From: Sphaerosporella brunnea
Lineage: Eukaryota; Ascomycota; Pezizomycetes; Pezizales; Pyronemataceae
Reading direction: 5' to 3'
Assembly (NCBI GenBank): GCA_008704415.1
Contig: VXIS01000103.1
Span: 62,001-126,000, forward strand
Length of the DNA stretch: 64,000 nucleotides
Under the pieces are notes generated by a model. It was given only the letters and a program-made list of their open reading frames with translations, had not been told where the DNA came from and did no database searches. How positions within the stretch are numbered: position 1 is the first letter of the stretch; the number at the start of each line of letters is the position of its first letter. Below are positions 45,431-56,199 of the stretch, one piece after another. The translations under genes were made by a program, and so were the position numbers.

Positions 45431-46423
45431 CAGGCCATTGCCGGAGGCAGGATACCGTGCTACAGCTCTCGCTAATGAATTTACATCTCGACCATGTCTG
45501 CTGAACGCACATCTTGCCAGCTACTTCTGATACACTGAAGTTGTAGGTTATGCCGAATACGACTGGAAAACAGCTAACTGTCTGCAAGCAACAGCCACAA
45601 GATCCTCTCCACGGTTTCCAATTGCGAGGAAGTTACGGAGACTGCACTCGCAACCTACCAGCAAGTGAAGCAGCCATTGAGCGGCTGGCAACCCCAGCGG
45701 CCGCTTCTACAGCACGCTTCTGCCTCCAGTGATATCAATGATCATACAAGAGCGAAGGTATCCACAACGAAGAAGGCTCGACCTGGGAAGCAATGTGACG
45801 GACGGCACCCGAGAAAACGCGACAGAACCGCCCGAGGGATGAACCTTCCCGAAAAAATCGTCAAGGCGGCCCTGCCCAATGGAGCTTATAAGAGGGTTGG
45901 TGAATAGTTGCAGACAACAAGGACCGCACAGCCCCTCCCTGCTTTGACCGACCGTCAGACCGAGGCGTACAATGAGTTACTGAACGCAGCAATGTCGGCA
46001 TACGATCGCATCCATAGTATTTCAATACTTCAACCTGGGGATGAAGAATACGTTGGGATTGTTTGGAGTTCCTTCTTCATGGTTGGTCATTCTTGTGCGA
46101 GAAACCGAAAGTTGACGGCGGTTGGGGCCCTCGAGCGGCAGCTGAGCAGGTCAAGTGCTCTATTCTTCCGTCTTTAGGCAACAAAAACTAACCGGTGATG
46201 CAGGTCACTAAAGACTTCCTGTTATGACGACCCAACGCTGAAACATCGTGCGCTTATACCCGCATCAAGCGACAGGTCTCTGAGTCTTGCAAAGGAGCGG
46301 GGATGTTCTTCGTATTACTCCGCCTCGCTTGTACTCACGGCTTCCGTAACCGCAACTTCTATTTACTTTTGTCTTGGAAAAGGGCATGACTGGTGTACGC
46401 AGTTTGGCAATGGTAGCATCCGC
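45431..46423. other. Decayed sequence, no gene supported
   Basis: Short open stretches on the plus strand (e.g. 45908-46177, LTDRQTEAYNELLNAAMSAY) are interrupted by stops. They could be relics, but I do not recognise a family. Confidence 0.4.
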
Positions 46424-46923
46424 GGAACGCTCACGAAGTCGTATGTGGGACTACAACAATCGCTTTCATTGACCGAGCGGTCACCCAAGCCCAGAAGCAG
46501 GACCGAGAAGCATGGCTGGCCAAACATTGCAAGCCGAAAGCATACTTCCGCCGCCTAAACAAACCCGATCCGACAGCTTTCAAGGGCTGTAAGACCCTTA
46601 CATCGCGTTTCTTCCAGCTCAAGCTAGGGAAGGCGCCATTGGCACCATACCCACACAAGACCGGACGGCGGGAAGACGACAAATGCTGGTTTTGCACGAA
46701 GAAACCAGTCCAGACAAGAGATCATCTGTACAAATCCTGTGCTCGATGGAAGAGGGAGCAAGCGATATTGTGGAAGGCAATGGCTGAGGCTACGAGGAGA
46801 AGTGAAGGCCCGACAAGGAGAAAGACCAACACGTCGGTCAAGGTCCTGTTGAGAGATGAGCGATGTACGGAAGTGGTGTTGGATTTCCTAAGCAACACCC
46901 AAGTGGGGATATGGCCGGGCTAA
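46424..46923 (+). pseudogene. LINE ORF2 C-terminal fragment
   Basis: A continuous frame of ~165 codons resembling the end of fungal (Tad-like) LINE ORF2: AFIDRAVTQAQKQDREAWLA, FRRLNKPDPTAFKGCKTLTS, RFFQLKLGKAPLAPYPHKTG, then the zinc-knuckle-like CWFCTKKPVQTRDHLYKSC and VKVLLRDERCTEVVLDFLSN with a stop at 46921. No target duplication found. Its family differs from the fragment at 11308. Confidence 0.75.
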
Positions 46924-47320
46924 GCCCAAGAATGCTCTATGACATGCAACCTTCTACGAATTTCCTTGGTGCGCATACTCTTATGGTGCTCTTCCCTTTG
47001 TCTTCTCTCCTTAGAAGTTTCAGCCCTAGAGTGGGACTCGAGCCTAGGGGATCAACGATGCCGGTGCAGGTGAATACGGCGGCTCCAAGTCTTCGATGGA
47101 GCCGACGAATATGGCGGCTCCAGGTCTTCAACGGAGCCGATGTTGGTCAGTTTCCATCTCTACCCCAAACCATTGCGGAGCATACAAACTAAACACAGGT
47201 CTACATAGCCGGGTCCACCCTACCAGAGGGGTATGTTTCAGCGCGACGCCGTCTACGGCTGAGATATCTGGCTCGTGTCTGCAAGGATGATTGCAACATC
47301 TGCTTGAAATCTGAGTCCTC
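46924..47320. other. Downstream of LINE fragment; short tandem duplication
   Basis: Includes two copies of a ~33-bp unit at about 47070-47140 (GAATACGGCGGCTCCAAGTC / GAATATGGCGGCTCCAGGTC). No gene seen. Confidence 0.5.
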
Positions 47321-48002
47321 CTAGAAGAACTTCACGCCCATCTCCTCACCGCTTCCAAATATCTGCGCGGATCCGCGTTTCACCAACACACCCAGCGCCT
47401 TCTTCAGCATGCCCTCCTCCATACCATACCACTCTATCCCTTATCAGCCTCCTCCTCCCCACAAACTCGGGGTCGGGGGTGCCTACCCTGATTCCTCGTA
47501 AGATCCCCGTGAGCAATTTCATACAATGTCAGCACGCTCCCCTTCTGACCGGTATTGTCGATCCAGTAATAAATGCCACTCCCCCACTCCTCAGATCGTT
47601 TCCACCACACATTCACGCTGGTCTTATTCTCACCGATCCATTCCACATCGCCCTCGGCCGCCATGTGCTCCAGCACCTCGATCGCGTCTTGATGTTTCAA
47701 CCGCCGGCCGAGCGCCGCGTTGTGGAAGAGCGGGGCATCGAGTGCGTCAGACAGGTGGAGTTGCCAGAGCTTGTTTGCGCGGCAGTAGGTGAGGATCAGC
47801 GCGCTCCAGGCAGACCGTTGCGCTGTCCAGGTGGAGGCGTTGGGCTGTGTGTGGGGGAAGGCGGGTTAGCTGTGCGGGATGAGCGGAGGGCTCCTTTGCT
47901 GGTTCGGTGGCCTCGCGTGTGGGGGGAGCAGGAAACCTATCTTGTGAAGAATGGAGGGAAATTGTAGAGAGGTGGGAATATTGAAGGAGCTGTCGAGCTC
48001 AT
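47321..48002 (-). CDS. VPS25: ESCRT-II subunit Vps25
   Basis: ESCRT-II component that bridges ubiquitinated cargo sorting to ESCRT-III at endosomes. Three exons, 48002-47941, 47848-47487 and 47433-47321, give 178 residues, the usual size. Motifs: FPPLYNFPPFFTRQPNAST, WSALILTYCRANKLWQLHLS, DAPLFHNAALGRRL, DAIEVLEHMAAEGDVEWIGE, GSGIYYWIDNTGQKGSVLTL, LKKALGVLVKRGSAQIFG and VKFF at the end. Intron 2 (47434-47486) is GT-AG. Intron 1 has no legal GT: the only nearby GT follows an in-frame TAG. An AT-AC cut (47849-47940) gives exactly the conserved FFTRQPN, so I adopt it. Confidence 0.93.
47849..47940 (-). other. Non-canonical AT-AC intron in VPS25
   Basis: 92 bp starting ATAGGT and ending CCACAC, with a CTAAC branch site about 17 bases before the end. 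AG|AT...AC|A gives AGA (Arg) followed by CAG CCC AAC. Use of the AG four bases further down would drop the conserved Gln and break the frame. Confidence 0.72.
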
Positions 48003-48239
48003 TGCGGTGGCTGTTGTCGAACGCATAATGGGGGGACGTGTGAGCTGTAACGGACTGTTGCTGGGACGCGCTTGGAGGAGCTGTTCAAGCGCCACTTTTC
48101 TCTGGGAAACCTGGAAGGTTTGCCCTATTCCCTTGTCCGCAACGCGGATCCTGTCAAATTGGCCGGAAAAGTATGGGGCAACGTCGCACAGCACCACGCC
48201 TTTTGAGAAGATGAATTAATAAAGCTCTGCATCTACAAA

Positions 48240-48600
48240 TCCAGAAAGATGGGTTTGATTAGGTGTGCAGAAGCAACTACACGTGTGATGCTGCTGCGGG
48301 TAGCCAGTTGCCTGCGATTCTCGCTCCTCCACCAGAAACCTCCAATCACTTCGGTCCAACTCCGGCTCATGCAAATCATCAAAACAGTTGCGCTTGCTAT
48401 TGAGACAGAGTGGGACCTGGCAGTCTTTACAGCACCAGCGCGTTTGAGGGAGTTCTTTGGATTTAGCCTCGCCCCTGTGTTTCCAGCGGCACAAATAGCA
48501 GGTCCTCTTATTCTCAACGTGGGTAGGCATATGGGGGGTCCGCACATGACCCACAGACACAGACTCACAATGACTGCTGAGCTTAGGGAAGGCCGAGGCC
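48240..48600 (-). pseudogene. piggyBac-like transposase C-terminal fragment
   Basis: On the minus strand a zinc-ribbon-like tail typical of DDE_Tnp_1_7/piggyBac transposases is visible: HMPTHVENKRTCYLCRWKHR, then WCCKDCQVPLCLNSKRNCFD and DLHE. The cysteine pairs C-x2-C, C-x2-C and LC...C are kept. Upstream sequence turns into a GCCGAGGCC-type simple repeat (48590-48670). No catalytic domain remains in the window. Confidence 0.7.
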
Positions 48601-48890
48601 GAGGCCGAGACCACTAGGGCCGCCGGGGCCGCCGAGGCCGACACGAAAGCTGAGACCCCCCCGAGACCGAGACCGCCAGCCACCCACGTGTCCAGAAAAT
48701 CCAACAGTCCACTCTGCCTTTATCGCTGAGGCTCACATTATTTTTCCCTCGTTATTTAATTTGGGTCACCTCACTTTGCGACCGCACTTCAAATTTTTGA
48801 AGTGTCATAGGTTTTTGCACATTTATATTAACGTTAACACCTGACCAAGCCTGTACCAGCCTTTACCAGATTGTGACGCCTTGTTCCATC

Positions 48891-50016
48891 CTAGACCTTG
48901 ACCTTGGACTTTCCGATTCCAGAAGTCAACATCAGCATCATCAAAAACTGCACCAAATACGAGTAGCCGAACAAGAACCATGAGCGGCGCTTCCGCTGCG
49001 TGCGCGGCGCCGTCATGTACACAATCTGAGCGTCACCGGAGCCATCTGTATCCTGGAGCAGCGCATACTTCAAGCTTCTGAGCTGTTCCCAGTATTAGCC
49101 AACGATATCTGCAAGGACTTTCACAGCTAACTTGCCATGAAAAACGCCTGGGCTCCACAGACGTATGCGAACACGATCCAGCTCAACCAACCACGGCCCA
49201 AGACCGTGGTGGCCAGAATCGACACAATCACGCCCACAAACTTGTACCCACTGTACGCGACCAAATCCAGCAACTGCGAGTTTCCAATGCCAAGAAAGTA
49301 GCATCCGAGCCTCAGCCCCACCAGCTCAAACACCACCGCGCCCAGCGCCGAGGACGATGTGTACCCCAATATTTCTGGATAGAAGGTCCCGGAAAGCCCA
49401 TATAGCAATGCTGAGAGCAGGATGTAGGTCACGAACGACATCAGCGGGATGTACATGTCGGGCGCGTTCACATCTTCCCGCGGCGGGAGGTAGATGGTTT
49501 CCGCTTCGCCGGGATGCTGCGCGGAAGCCCGGACGGCGGATTGACGCGACCATGAGACATGACGCCAGGGATTCAGAATGATCATGAGCTTGCGAGCAAC
49601 GTAGACGTTTGTGACGGCGAAGTAAGGTTTGAGGGAGGAGAAATAGTGGGTTATCTGGCCTCCGTGTCAGCAGGCAAACACCCCGACGATTGGCGACGCC
49701 CCGGCGATTGGCGACATGCATTCTTCTCGGCAAGATCTGTCCCGCCCGACATAGCAGCCCTGGCTACATTGAAGCCCATCTGCGCTGTCGTCGGATCGGT
49801 AAAGAACCCGCCTCCCCCTTGCGGGAAGTTGCCAAACTGTGCGTAGGCGTTTGGTTGGCCTTGTTGCGGGTACGCCGCCGTCGCGTGCCCGCCATACGGG
49901 TTGTCATAGGGATCTGAGGACTGTGGCGGCGGTGGTGGGGACTGCATCACAGGGACCTGGACCGGGCGCTTGGGGACAGGATGGTGGATTGGCGGTGTGA
50001 CGTTTTGACCGTACAT
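48891..50016 (-). CDS. YIF1: Yif1-family ER-Golgi membrane protein
   Basis: Partner of Yip1 in COPII vesicle traffic. Three exons, 50016-49720, 49654-49136 and 49082-48891, give 335 residues. The N-terminal half is cytosolic and Pro/Gln/Gly-rich (YPQQGQPNAYAQFGNFPQGG), followed by TAQMGFNVARAAMSGGTDLA and EKN|ITHYFSSLKPYFAVTNVY. After LNPWRHVSWSRQ and YLPPREDVNAPDMYIPLMSF come about five membrane segments (VTYILLSALLYGL, ALGAVVFELVGLRLGCYFLG, LLDLVAYSGYKFVGVIVSIL, WLSWIVFAYVCGAQAFFM, WFLFGYSYLVQFLMMLML). Both introns are GC-AG (GCATGT at 49719; GCAAGT at 49135), which the conserved text demands. Complete and intact. Confidence 0.94.
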
Positions 50017-50352
50017 CTTGCAAGCAGAGGATTAAGGAAAAGGAAAAGCTGGCGTGGGTTGGTTGTATCTGACTTGAGTTTATATTGTTGATGGGATGGG
50101 GGGGATTCGAGTTTTTGAATTGGGTTGTCGACGGTGCCGTCATAGACAGGTCAGACCGCGTGCCGCGGCTGATTTGCCATGACGCGGCTGATTTGCCATG
50201 ACGCGGCTGATTAGCAATGGCGTGGCTTTGCCTTGTGGCGTGCAGAAGCTCGGGTGACTGGCCATAGCAAACACGACTCCTTGCCCCACGAAGTTCGAAC
50301 CTCTGCAACACCTCGAACCCATTATCTCTGCATCATACAAACGTCCCACAAC
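50017..50352. promoter_or_regulatory. Divergent YIF1/ARP2 promoter with 19-bp direct repeats
   Basis: 336 bp between the two starts. It contains three head-to-tail copies of CGCGGCTGATTTGCCATGA (50164-50182, 50183-50201, third copy 50202-50220 with three changes). The repeats could bind a regulator of either gene. Confidence 0.55.
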
Positions 50353-51864
50353 ATGGCCGAAGCTCCTATAGGTTAATCGCCTTCCTACGTGTCCTTTACT
50401 CCCGCTAACTTTCGTGCTGCAGTTCTGGACGGAGGAACCGGTTTGTACGAGATCCGTCCCCGCCCCCCGTCCCCGGACCAGAGCTTCAGTCAATTGAGGT
50501 CGACACTGATCACGAACATCTGCTGCTTAGCCTCAAAGTCGGATATGCAGGACAGAACTTTCCCGAACACCAATACCCGTCCATAGTCGGACGTCCGATA
50601 CTGCGTGCGGAGGAGAGGTCAGGGGATGCGGTGCGTTTGTGGCGTTTCCCCCATTTGGGCCCATAATCGAGTCAGAATTGCCTTGAGACGTGATGTTCTG
50701 ACGAAGTTCAATGCAGGTTATAAAAGATATCATGGTTGGAGATGAAGCATCGGCCCTCCGTTCGATGTTGCAGATTACCTACCCCGTCAGTGCCTCCGCC
50801 CCTACCATCGCAATAGTCGACTGACGAATCCCACTCTAGATGGACAATGGAATCATCAAGCGATGGGATGACATGCAGCACGTGTGGGACTACACCTTCT
50901 CCGAGAAGCTCCAGATCGACCCCACGGGCCGCAAGATCCTGCTCACGGAGCCGCCCATGAACCCACTTTCCAACCGCGAGAAGATGTGCGAAGTCATGTT
51001 TGAGCGCTACAACTTTGGCGGTGTGTATGTGGCGATCCAGGCAGTGCTCGCGTTGTACGCGCAGGGTCTGTCATCGGGTGTGGTAGTCGATTCCGGTGAC
51101 GGTGTCACGCACATTGTTCCGGTCTACGAGAGCGTGGTGTTGAACCACCTTACGCGACGCCTAAACGTAGCTGGACGCGATGTCACTCGCCAGCTGATTG
51201 CTCTTCTCCTCCGTCGTGGCTACGCCCTCAACCGCACTGCAGATTTCGAGACGGCCCGCGCCATCAAGGAGAAGCTTTGCTACGTCTCGTACGATCTGGA
51301 GCTCGACCACAAGCTCTCGGAGGAAACCACGGTGCTGGTTGAGAGCTACACGCTCCCCGACGGCCGCACGATCCGCGTTGGAAGCGAGCGCTTCGAGGCT
51401 CCCGAGTGCTTGTTCCAGCCCCACCTCGTGGACGTCGAGCAGAGTGGAATGGCCGAGATGTTGTTCGAGACTATACAGTCTGCAGATGTCGACATCAGAA
51501 GCAGTCTTTACAGGGCTATCGTGTTGTCTGGCGGAAGCAGCATGTACCCCGGCTTGCCCAGCAGACTCGAGAAAGAGCTGAAGCAGCTTTGGTTGACGCG
51601 CGTTTTGCACGGCGATCCTGAGCGGTTGAATGTGAGTATTGATTTTGTTTTTGTCGGCATGGAACTTTACACAGAAATGATGCTGATGAAACGAAACAGA
51701 AATTCAAGGTCAGGATCGAAGATCCCCCCAGACGACGCCATATGGTGTTCCTCGGAGGTGCCGTGCTCGCCAACATCATGGCGGACAAGGAGAGCATGTG
51801 GATCACCAAGGCCGAGTGGGAGGAACAGGGCAAGCGGGCTCTGGACAAGCTGGGGCCGCGATAG
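50353..51864 (+). CDS. ARP2: Actin-related protein 2
   Basis: Nucleating subunit of the Arp2/3 complex that starts branched actin filaments. Six exons, 50353-50371, 50423-50444, 50531-50630, 50717-50785, 50840-51631 and 51700-51864, encode 388 residues as expected for Arp2. All five introns are GT-AG. Motifs: [20 protein letters not shown] as phosphate loop 1, [65 protein letters not shown] as phosphate loop 2, [53 protein letters not shown] and [11 protein letters not shown]. Convergent with the eIF2B-delta copy. Confidence 0.97.
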
Positions 51865-52303
51865 ATGGTGGGTGGTAGTAGGTAGTGAGCAGTTGTATTC
51901 GATTCGTAGATCATATCTTTGCGGCGGGAAGAGCGGTTTTAGTTTATATATCTTGCGTGCTAGCGGGTTGAAACCTGGTTTTGATATCACTTTGCTCTAT
52001 TCTGTAGAACATCCATGAAGGCGAGAAAGTGAAGATGTTGATGGCCTTTGCGGCTTCCACGCCTTCGTTTTGGCCACTGCTTCACCCAGGGTGACCCACC
52101 CCACTCTACGGCCTCTCTTCCGGTGCCGGGAACTCAGAACCAGAAACCAGAACCAGAACCGAGAATAAGAAATCCCAAATCTAGATATAAAGAAGAAAAA
52201 AGGAAAAAAGGAAAACCCCCCGATAGCGCCGTAAAACCCCCATAAAACGTACTCATACATGTATAAAGGCTGCCGTCATCAAACCACTGCTTCCTCGCTC
52301 TTT

Positions 52304-53761
52304 CTACCGGTCCAATCCACTCATCCTCATCACAGCGCCGACTCCCTCGGCGGTAAGACATCCATGTTCGCAGATGACAAGTTTCAAGCACTCGGCGGGG
52401 GTCACACCGTACATAAAGCTCACGACCGTGGTTTTTGCCACATCTTTCCATCCGTCCAGGTAGCCGGCTTGGGGAAACTGCTTGCGGCGGGGGACGTTGA
52501 CCAGCAGGTCGGGAGGCGCTATCCATTGCATGTTAGCATATGTGCGACTCGGGGGAGCGGAATGATGTCATCCAGCTCGTTGAGAATAATCCCATCGATG
52601 TTGGTCTTCTTACAGAACTTTATCGTCTCACACAGCACGAGCACAGGTACCGTCTTTGCCTGAGCTGCCAGTGCCACCACAGCCGTTCCGAATACAAAGC
52701 GGCGTCCAACATGACCGCATTTGCGCCCAGGAAGACCTTGGTAGCATCCTGCATAGCATAATCCAGGGCATAGATGTGGACATATTCCGCCTCGATATTG
52801 TTTTCGCACAAGCACGCCAGTAGATTCCTTCCCTCCTCGAGGGGGCGGGAATCGACTACCACGACTCTGGATTGCTTTCCACGACGCTTGGCTTCCAACA
52901 GCGTTTTTTCGACGATCTGGGACTTGGAGAAAACGAGGATTACGTCGTGCTCTTGGATGTATCGCTCGCACGCTGTGTTGACGATTACGTCGCCGGCGGC
53001 ATTGATGCGCTCGTGGATGAAGTTCTCGATGGCGTTGACGAGATGCCGTTTGCGACTTCGTCAGTGATGTCGGGGGAGATGTCGCTGATTCGGCTTTGAG
53101 CCAGCGGATTGTGCTGGCCATGGCGGTCGCCATGGGACGCGCCGATGTCAGGTAGTTGATCTGGTGGAAAAGGTAGGCGGCGGGGAGATGGCGGTCGAGG
53201 GGGGATCCTTCGGGGGTTTCATAGTCCTCAATTAACTGCAAACGTGTCAAGTCAACATCTCTCCTCTCCCCCGAGCGGAGTGAACGTACCCGCTTTATCG
53301 CCAGCAAGAAACACCGAGCCGTCGAGCCCACAATCTCACGTTTGTTGATCAACATTCCCAACGTCAAGATTGCCGGGGTGCGCAACATCGATCCCAAACT
53401 GCTGTGGCTTCTTCTTCTTCTCGTTCTGCTCGCTCTAGAGTTCCTTCAACAGTCCCACCAATCCATGGTACTTCGGTTCTGCCGGCTCTTCCTTCGCAGC
53501 TGTTGCTGCAGCTGCAGCCACGGCTTTGGAGGGCGCACCGGTGCCGAGGCGGATAGTAGTCACGAGACCATCCTGCGCTGGCTTCTTGGAGCCTTCTGCT
53601 GGAGCTGCTGTTGCTTGGGCAACTTTGAAGGTGTAGCAGGCGGATCGGAGGAGCGGCTTTGTTTTGTTCTTGGCTTGCTTGGCTTTCTCGGCTTTCTTTT
53701 CCTCTTTGAGCTCTTTCACGCTTAGCTTCTCAGTGTCGTCGGCGGCAGGTTTAGATGGCAT
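52304..53761 (-). pseudogene. GCD2: eIF2B delta subunit (GCD2), frameshifted
   Basis: eIF2B delta belongs to the guanine-exchange factor that recycles eIF2-GTP. The protein text is nearly complete on the minus strand but spread over frames: KLSVKELKEEKKAEKAKQAK at the start; FGIDVAHP / AILTLGMLINKREIVGSTAR; EDYETPEGSPLDRHLPAAYL; LTSARPMATAMASTIRWLKA; HLVNAIENFIHERINAAGDV; VVVVDSRPLEEGRNLLACLC; IEAEYVHIYALDYAM; TAVVALAAQAKTVPVLVLCE; GIILNELDD; and GVTPAECLKLVICEHG. Breaks: a TAG at 53435-53437 and single-base slips near 53375, 53090, 53048 and 52688, mostly in short homopolymers. One GT-AG intron (~53235-53290) is normal. Either a decayed duplicate or a working gene with sequence errors. Confidence 0.8.
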
Positions 53762-55355
53762 CGTGGGCAGTGTAGTTGGGGCAGATGTAAATGGTGTTGC
53801 GGCGGGTGTAATCTCTACGACGTGAGACGGGCGCTTCGGATCATGGCTGCGTTGACGGGTGGGAATGGTGGGGGCGGCTGGTGTGGTGGGGCTGATGCAT
53901 CATCGTGGCGGTGGTGGTGCGTGGAAACAAACGCATGTAATGAATGAATCATGGCGAGGCAATTTTGAATTGAGCCGCTCATACGCGGGTGACTGCGCAG
54001 TGCGCATTTCTAAATTCTAATCATACAAACGATAGACATCATTCGACAACAACCATTCTATGTAGAGTGCAAACGGGTTTGGTATGATTGACAAAAAAAT
54101 TGTAGTACATATCACATCACTCGGCAACTGCCAACTGCCAACCCACTATTGCTGACAGGAGGTGCTGGCAGTCGACTGCGAGACCACCGGTGGTCCCGAT
54201 CCTTAAGGTTTCTTCAATACTTGACAATATGCCAAAAAAGAGCGATCAAACTGTTAGATACCAGATGGGTAGTCTATTGATATTCCAGCCACCCCGATCC
54301 GGCATCGCGACTGCTTCCCCCGAACTATCTCTTGAAACTTGACGATTCTTATTTTAGACATATGGTAGAATTTCAGGATCCTGCTTCGACGTTGTAAACA
54401 TCCGGTTCCTCTGTAATTCGACATGCAGGTCGTGGAGAAGCAGCGTCGCATTTCTGGGGTCGTCAATCTTGTATCGCAGTACCATGTGAGGAATTCCTGG
54501 TCTAAATAAGTTGGCGATGGTCCACATGTGCACTCCTCTCTCAGTCAGTTGGCCATCTTCCGAGGCGTTGAGGGTGTGTGGCAGGACGTGAGCCCCCTCC
54601 ACACTACCAACCCGTTCTTTGGCGACACTTTGCTAGTCGAAGACCATTTCCCAAGCGTCATCGAACATTGCCCTCCATCGACAGCGTCAGGAGGTCGAAT
54701 AGTCAGATATTCCAGACACCACGCACCTTCCCCCGTCGCGCTTGATCAGTGGGCGTCTTCAGCCTTCCGGCCGGGCCGGAGTGCCCAACTCCTCGTCCGT
54801 CGTTCCCGCAGCCCAGAGAAAACACGGAGCGTACTGCGGGTGTCTTGTGCCCGCATGCCTTCAAGGGCAGCAGGAAGAAATTCATCACCTCCTCGGCCAG
54901 TGAATGTAGTTTCTGAAGTCCCAACGCTAAACTACCAAAATCGTATACTGCCGCCAGGTTGAGGTCATCTCTGTGAGCCCATCGAGGCTTAATATCGTGG
55001 TCGATGACTCGCAGTCCATGAGTGTTAAGAGAGTTTCGGTCAAGAGATTTTAATACTTCTGAAGTGTTAGCTATCGATACATAGGTACTCGTGATTTTGA
55101 TTCAATAGGGGTATTAAACCTAGCAAAATATGTATCGTTGTAGAGGGAAAAAAATATGCGATCGTAATCCTTATCGATTTTCAAATTTTCATTGAATACC
55201 CTGTTGAAAATTAAAAAATTTGGGGCCACTTTGCATACCATGTTTTGCAGAAAAATAACGGCCAGAAAGATAAAGTTCTCTTCAAGTCCCCCGCACTCCC
55301 ACGATTCCTGTCAACCCATTTGGAACGATCACTGATAAGCGTACTACACGGATCC
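53762..55355. other. Intergenic, no gene recognised
   Basis: About 1.6 kb. A minus-strand stretch at 54602-54357 (WTIANLFRPGIPHMVLRYKI) is somewhat protein-like but unrecognised. The region around 55060-55230 is AT-rich. Confidence 0.4.
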
Positions 55356-56199
55356 TACCGTATTATCCCGGTAATAAGGCAATTTCACAGACGCCGAAGT
55401 ATACTGACACGTACCGTTCAGCGGGCAGTGAAGCTTTGTGAGAGGCGGTCGGAAGCGACGTGCTCGACCAGTGGCGGTCAGTAAAACCTTGGACAGTGCT
55501 CGACCAGTGGTGGTCAGTAAAACCTTGGACAGTGCTCGACCAGTGGCGGTCAGTAAAACCTTGGACAGTGTTCGACCAGTGGTGGTCAGTAAAACCTTGG
55601 ACAATGCTCGACCAGTGGTGGTCAGTAAAACCTTGGACAGTGCTCGACCAGTGGCGGCCAGTAAAACCTTGGACAGTGTTCGACCAGTGGTGGTCAGTAA
55701 AACCTTGGACAGTGCTCGACCAGTGGCGGTCAGTAAAACCTTGGACAGTGTTCGACCAGTGGTGGTCAGTAAAACCTTGGACAGTGCTCGACCAGTGGCG
55801 GTCAGTAAAACCTTGGACAGTGTTCGACCAGTGGTGGTCAGTAAAACCTTGGACAGTGCTCGACCAGTGGTGGTCAGTAAAACCTTGGACAATGCTCGAC
55901 CAGTGGTGGTCAGTAAAACCTTGGACAGTGTTCGACCAGTGGTGGTCAGTAAAACCTTGGACAGTGCTCGACCAGTGGTGATCAGTGAAACCTTCAACAG
56001 AGCGGGGAGATAGAGACCGCGGCGACAGCCTGAGCACTCGCTCTTCCCCGTCTCCACCGCCTTCGTCACATTGACGTCTTTTTGACTTTTCACGTCGCGT
56101 CTTCGAACACTTCCCATCCAGCTTCACTGTCCGCTGAACGTTACGTGTCAGTATGCTTCGGCGCCAGTGAAATTGCCTTATCACCGGGATAATACGGTA
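55356..56199. mobile_element. TIR element filled with a 36-bp minisatellite
   Basis: 844 bp. The two ends are inverted repeats of roughly 80 bp: left TACCGTATTATCCCGGTAAT..., right (reversed) TACCGTATTATCCCGGTGAT..., with a few mismatches. Between them sits the tandem array at 55459-56000. Frames through it are open on both strands only because the period is twelve codons. No transposase; no clear target duplication (flanks GGATCC and CCATGG). Confidence 0.85.
55459..56000 (+). repeat. 36-bp tandem repeat, about 15 copies
   Basis: Unit GTGCTCGACCAGTGGCGGTC + AGTAAAACCTTGGACA. Variants differ mainly at three sites (GCTCG/TTCG, GGCGG/GGTGG, ACAG/ACAA), and the variant types alternate, suggesting that multi-unit blocks were duplicated. 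Confidence 0.95.

Noticed and set aside
47030..47055. B-box-like GGCTCGAGTCC on the minus strand
   Set aside because: No cloverleaf forms around it.
55459..56000. Regular 36-bp repeats resembling a CRISPR array
   Set aside because: The units are directly adjacent with no spacers, the host is a eukaryote, and no cas genes are present.
55344..56184. Long open frames through the minisatellite on both strands (repeats such as LSKVLLTTTGRA, HHWSSTVQGFTD, ARPVVVSKTLDS)
   Set aside because: Several frames on both strands are open at once because the 36-bp unit is twelve codons without a stop; no start context, domain or codon signal singles one out.
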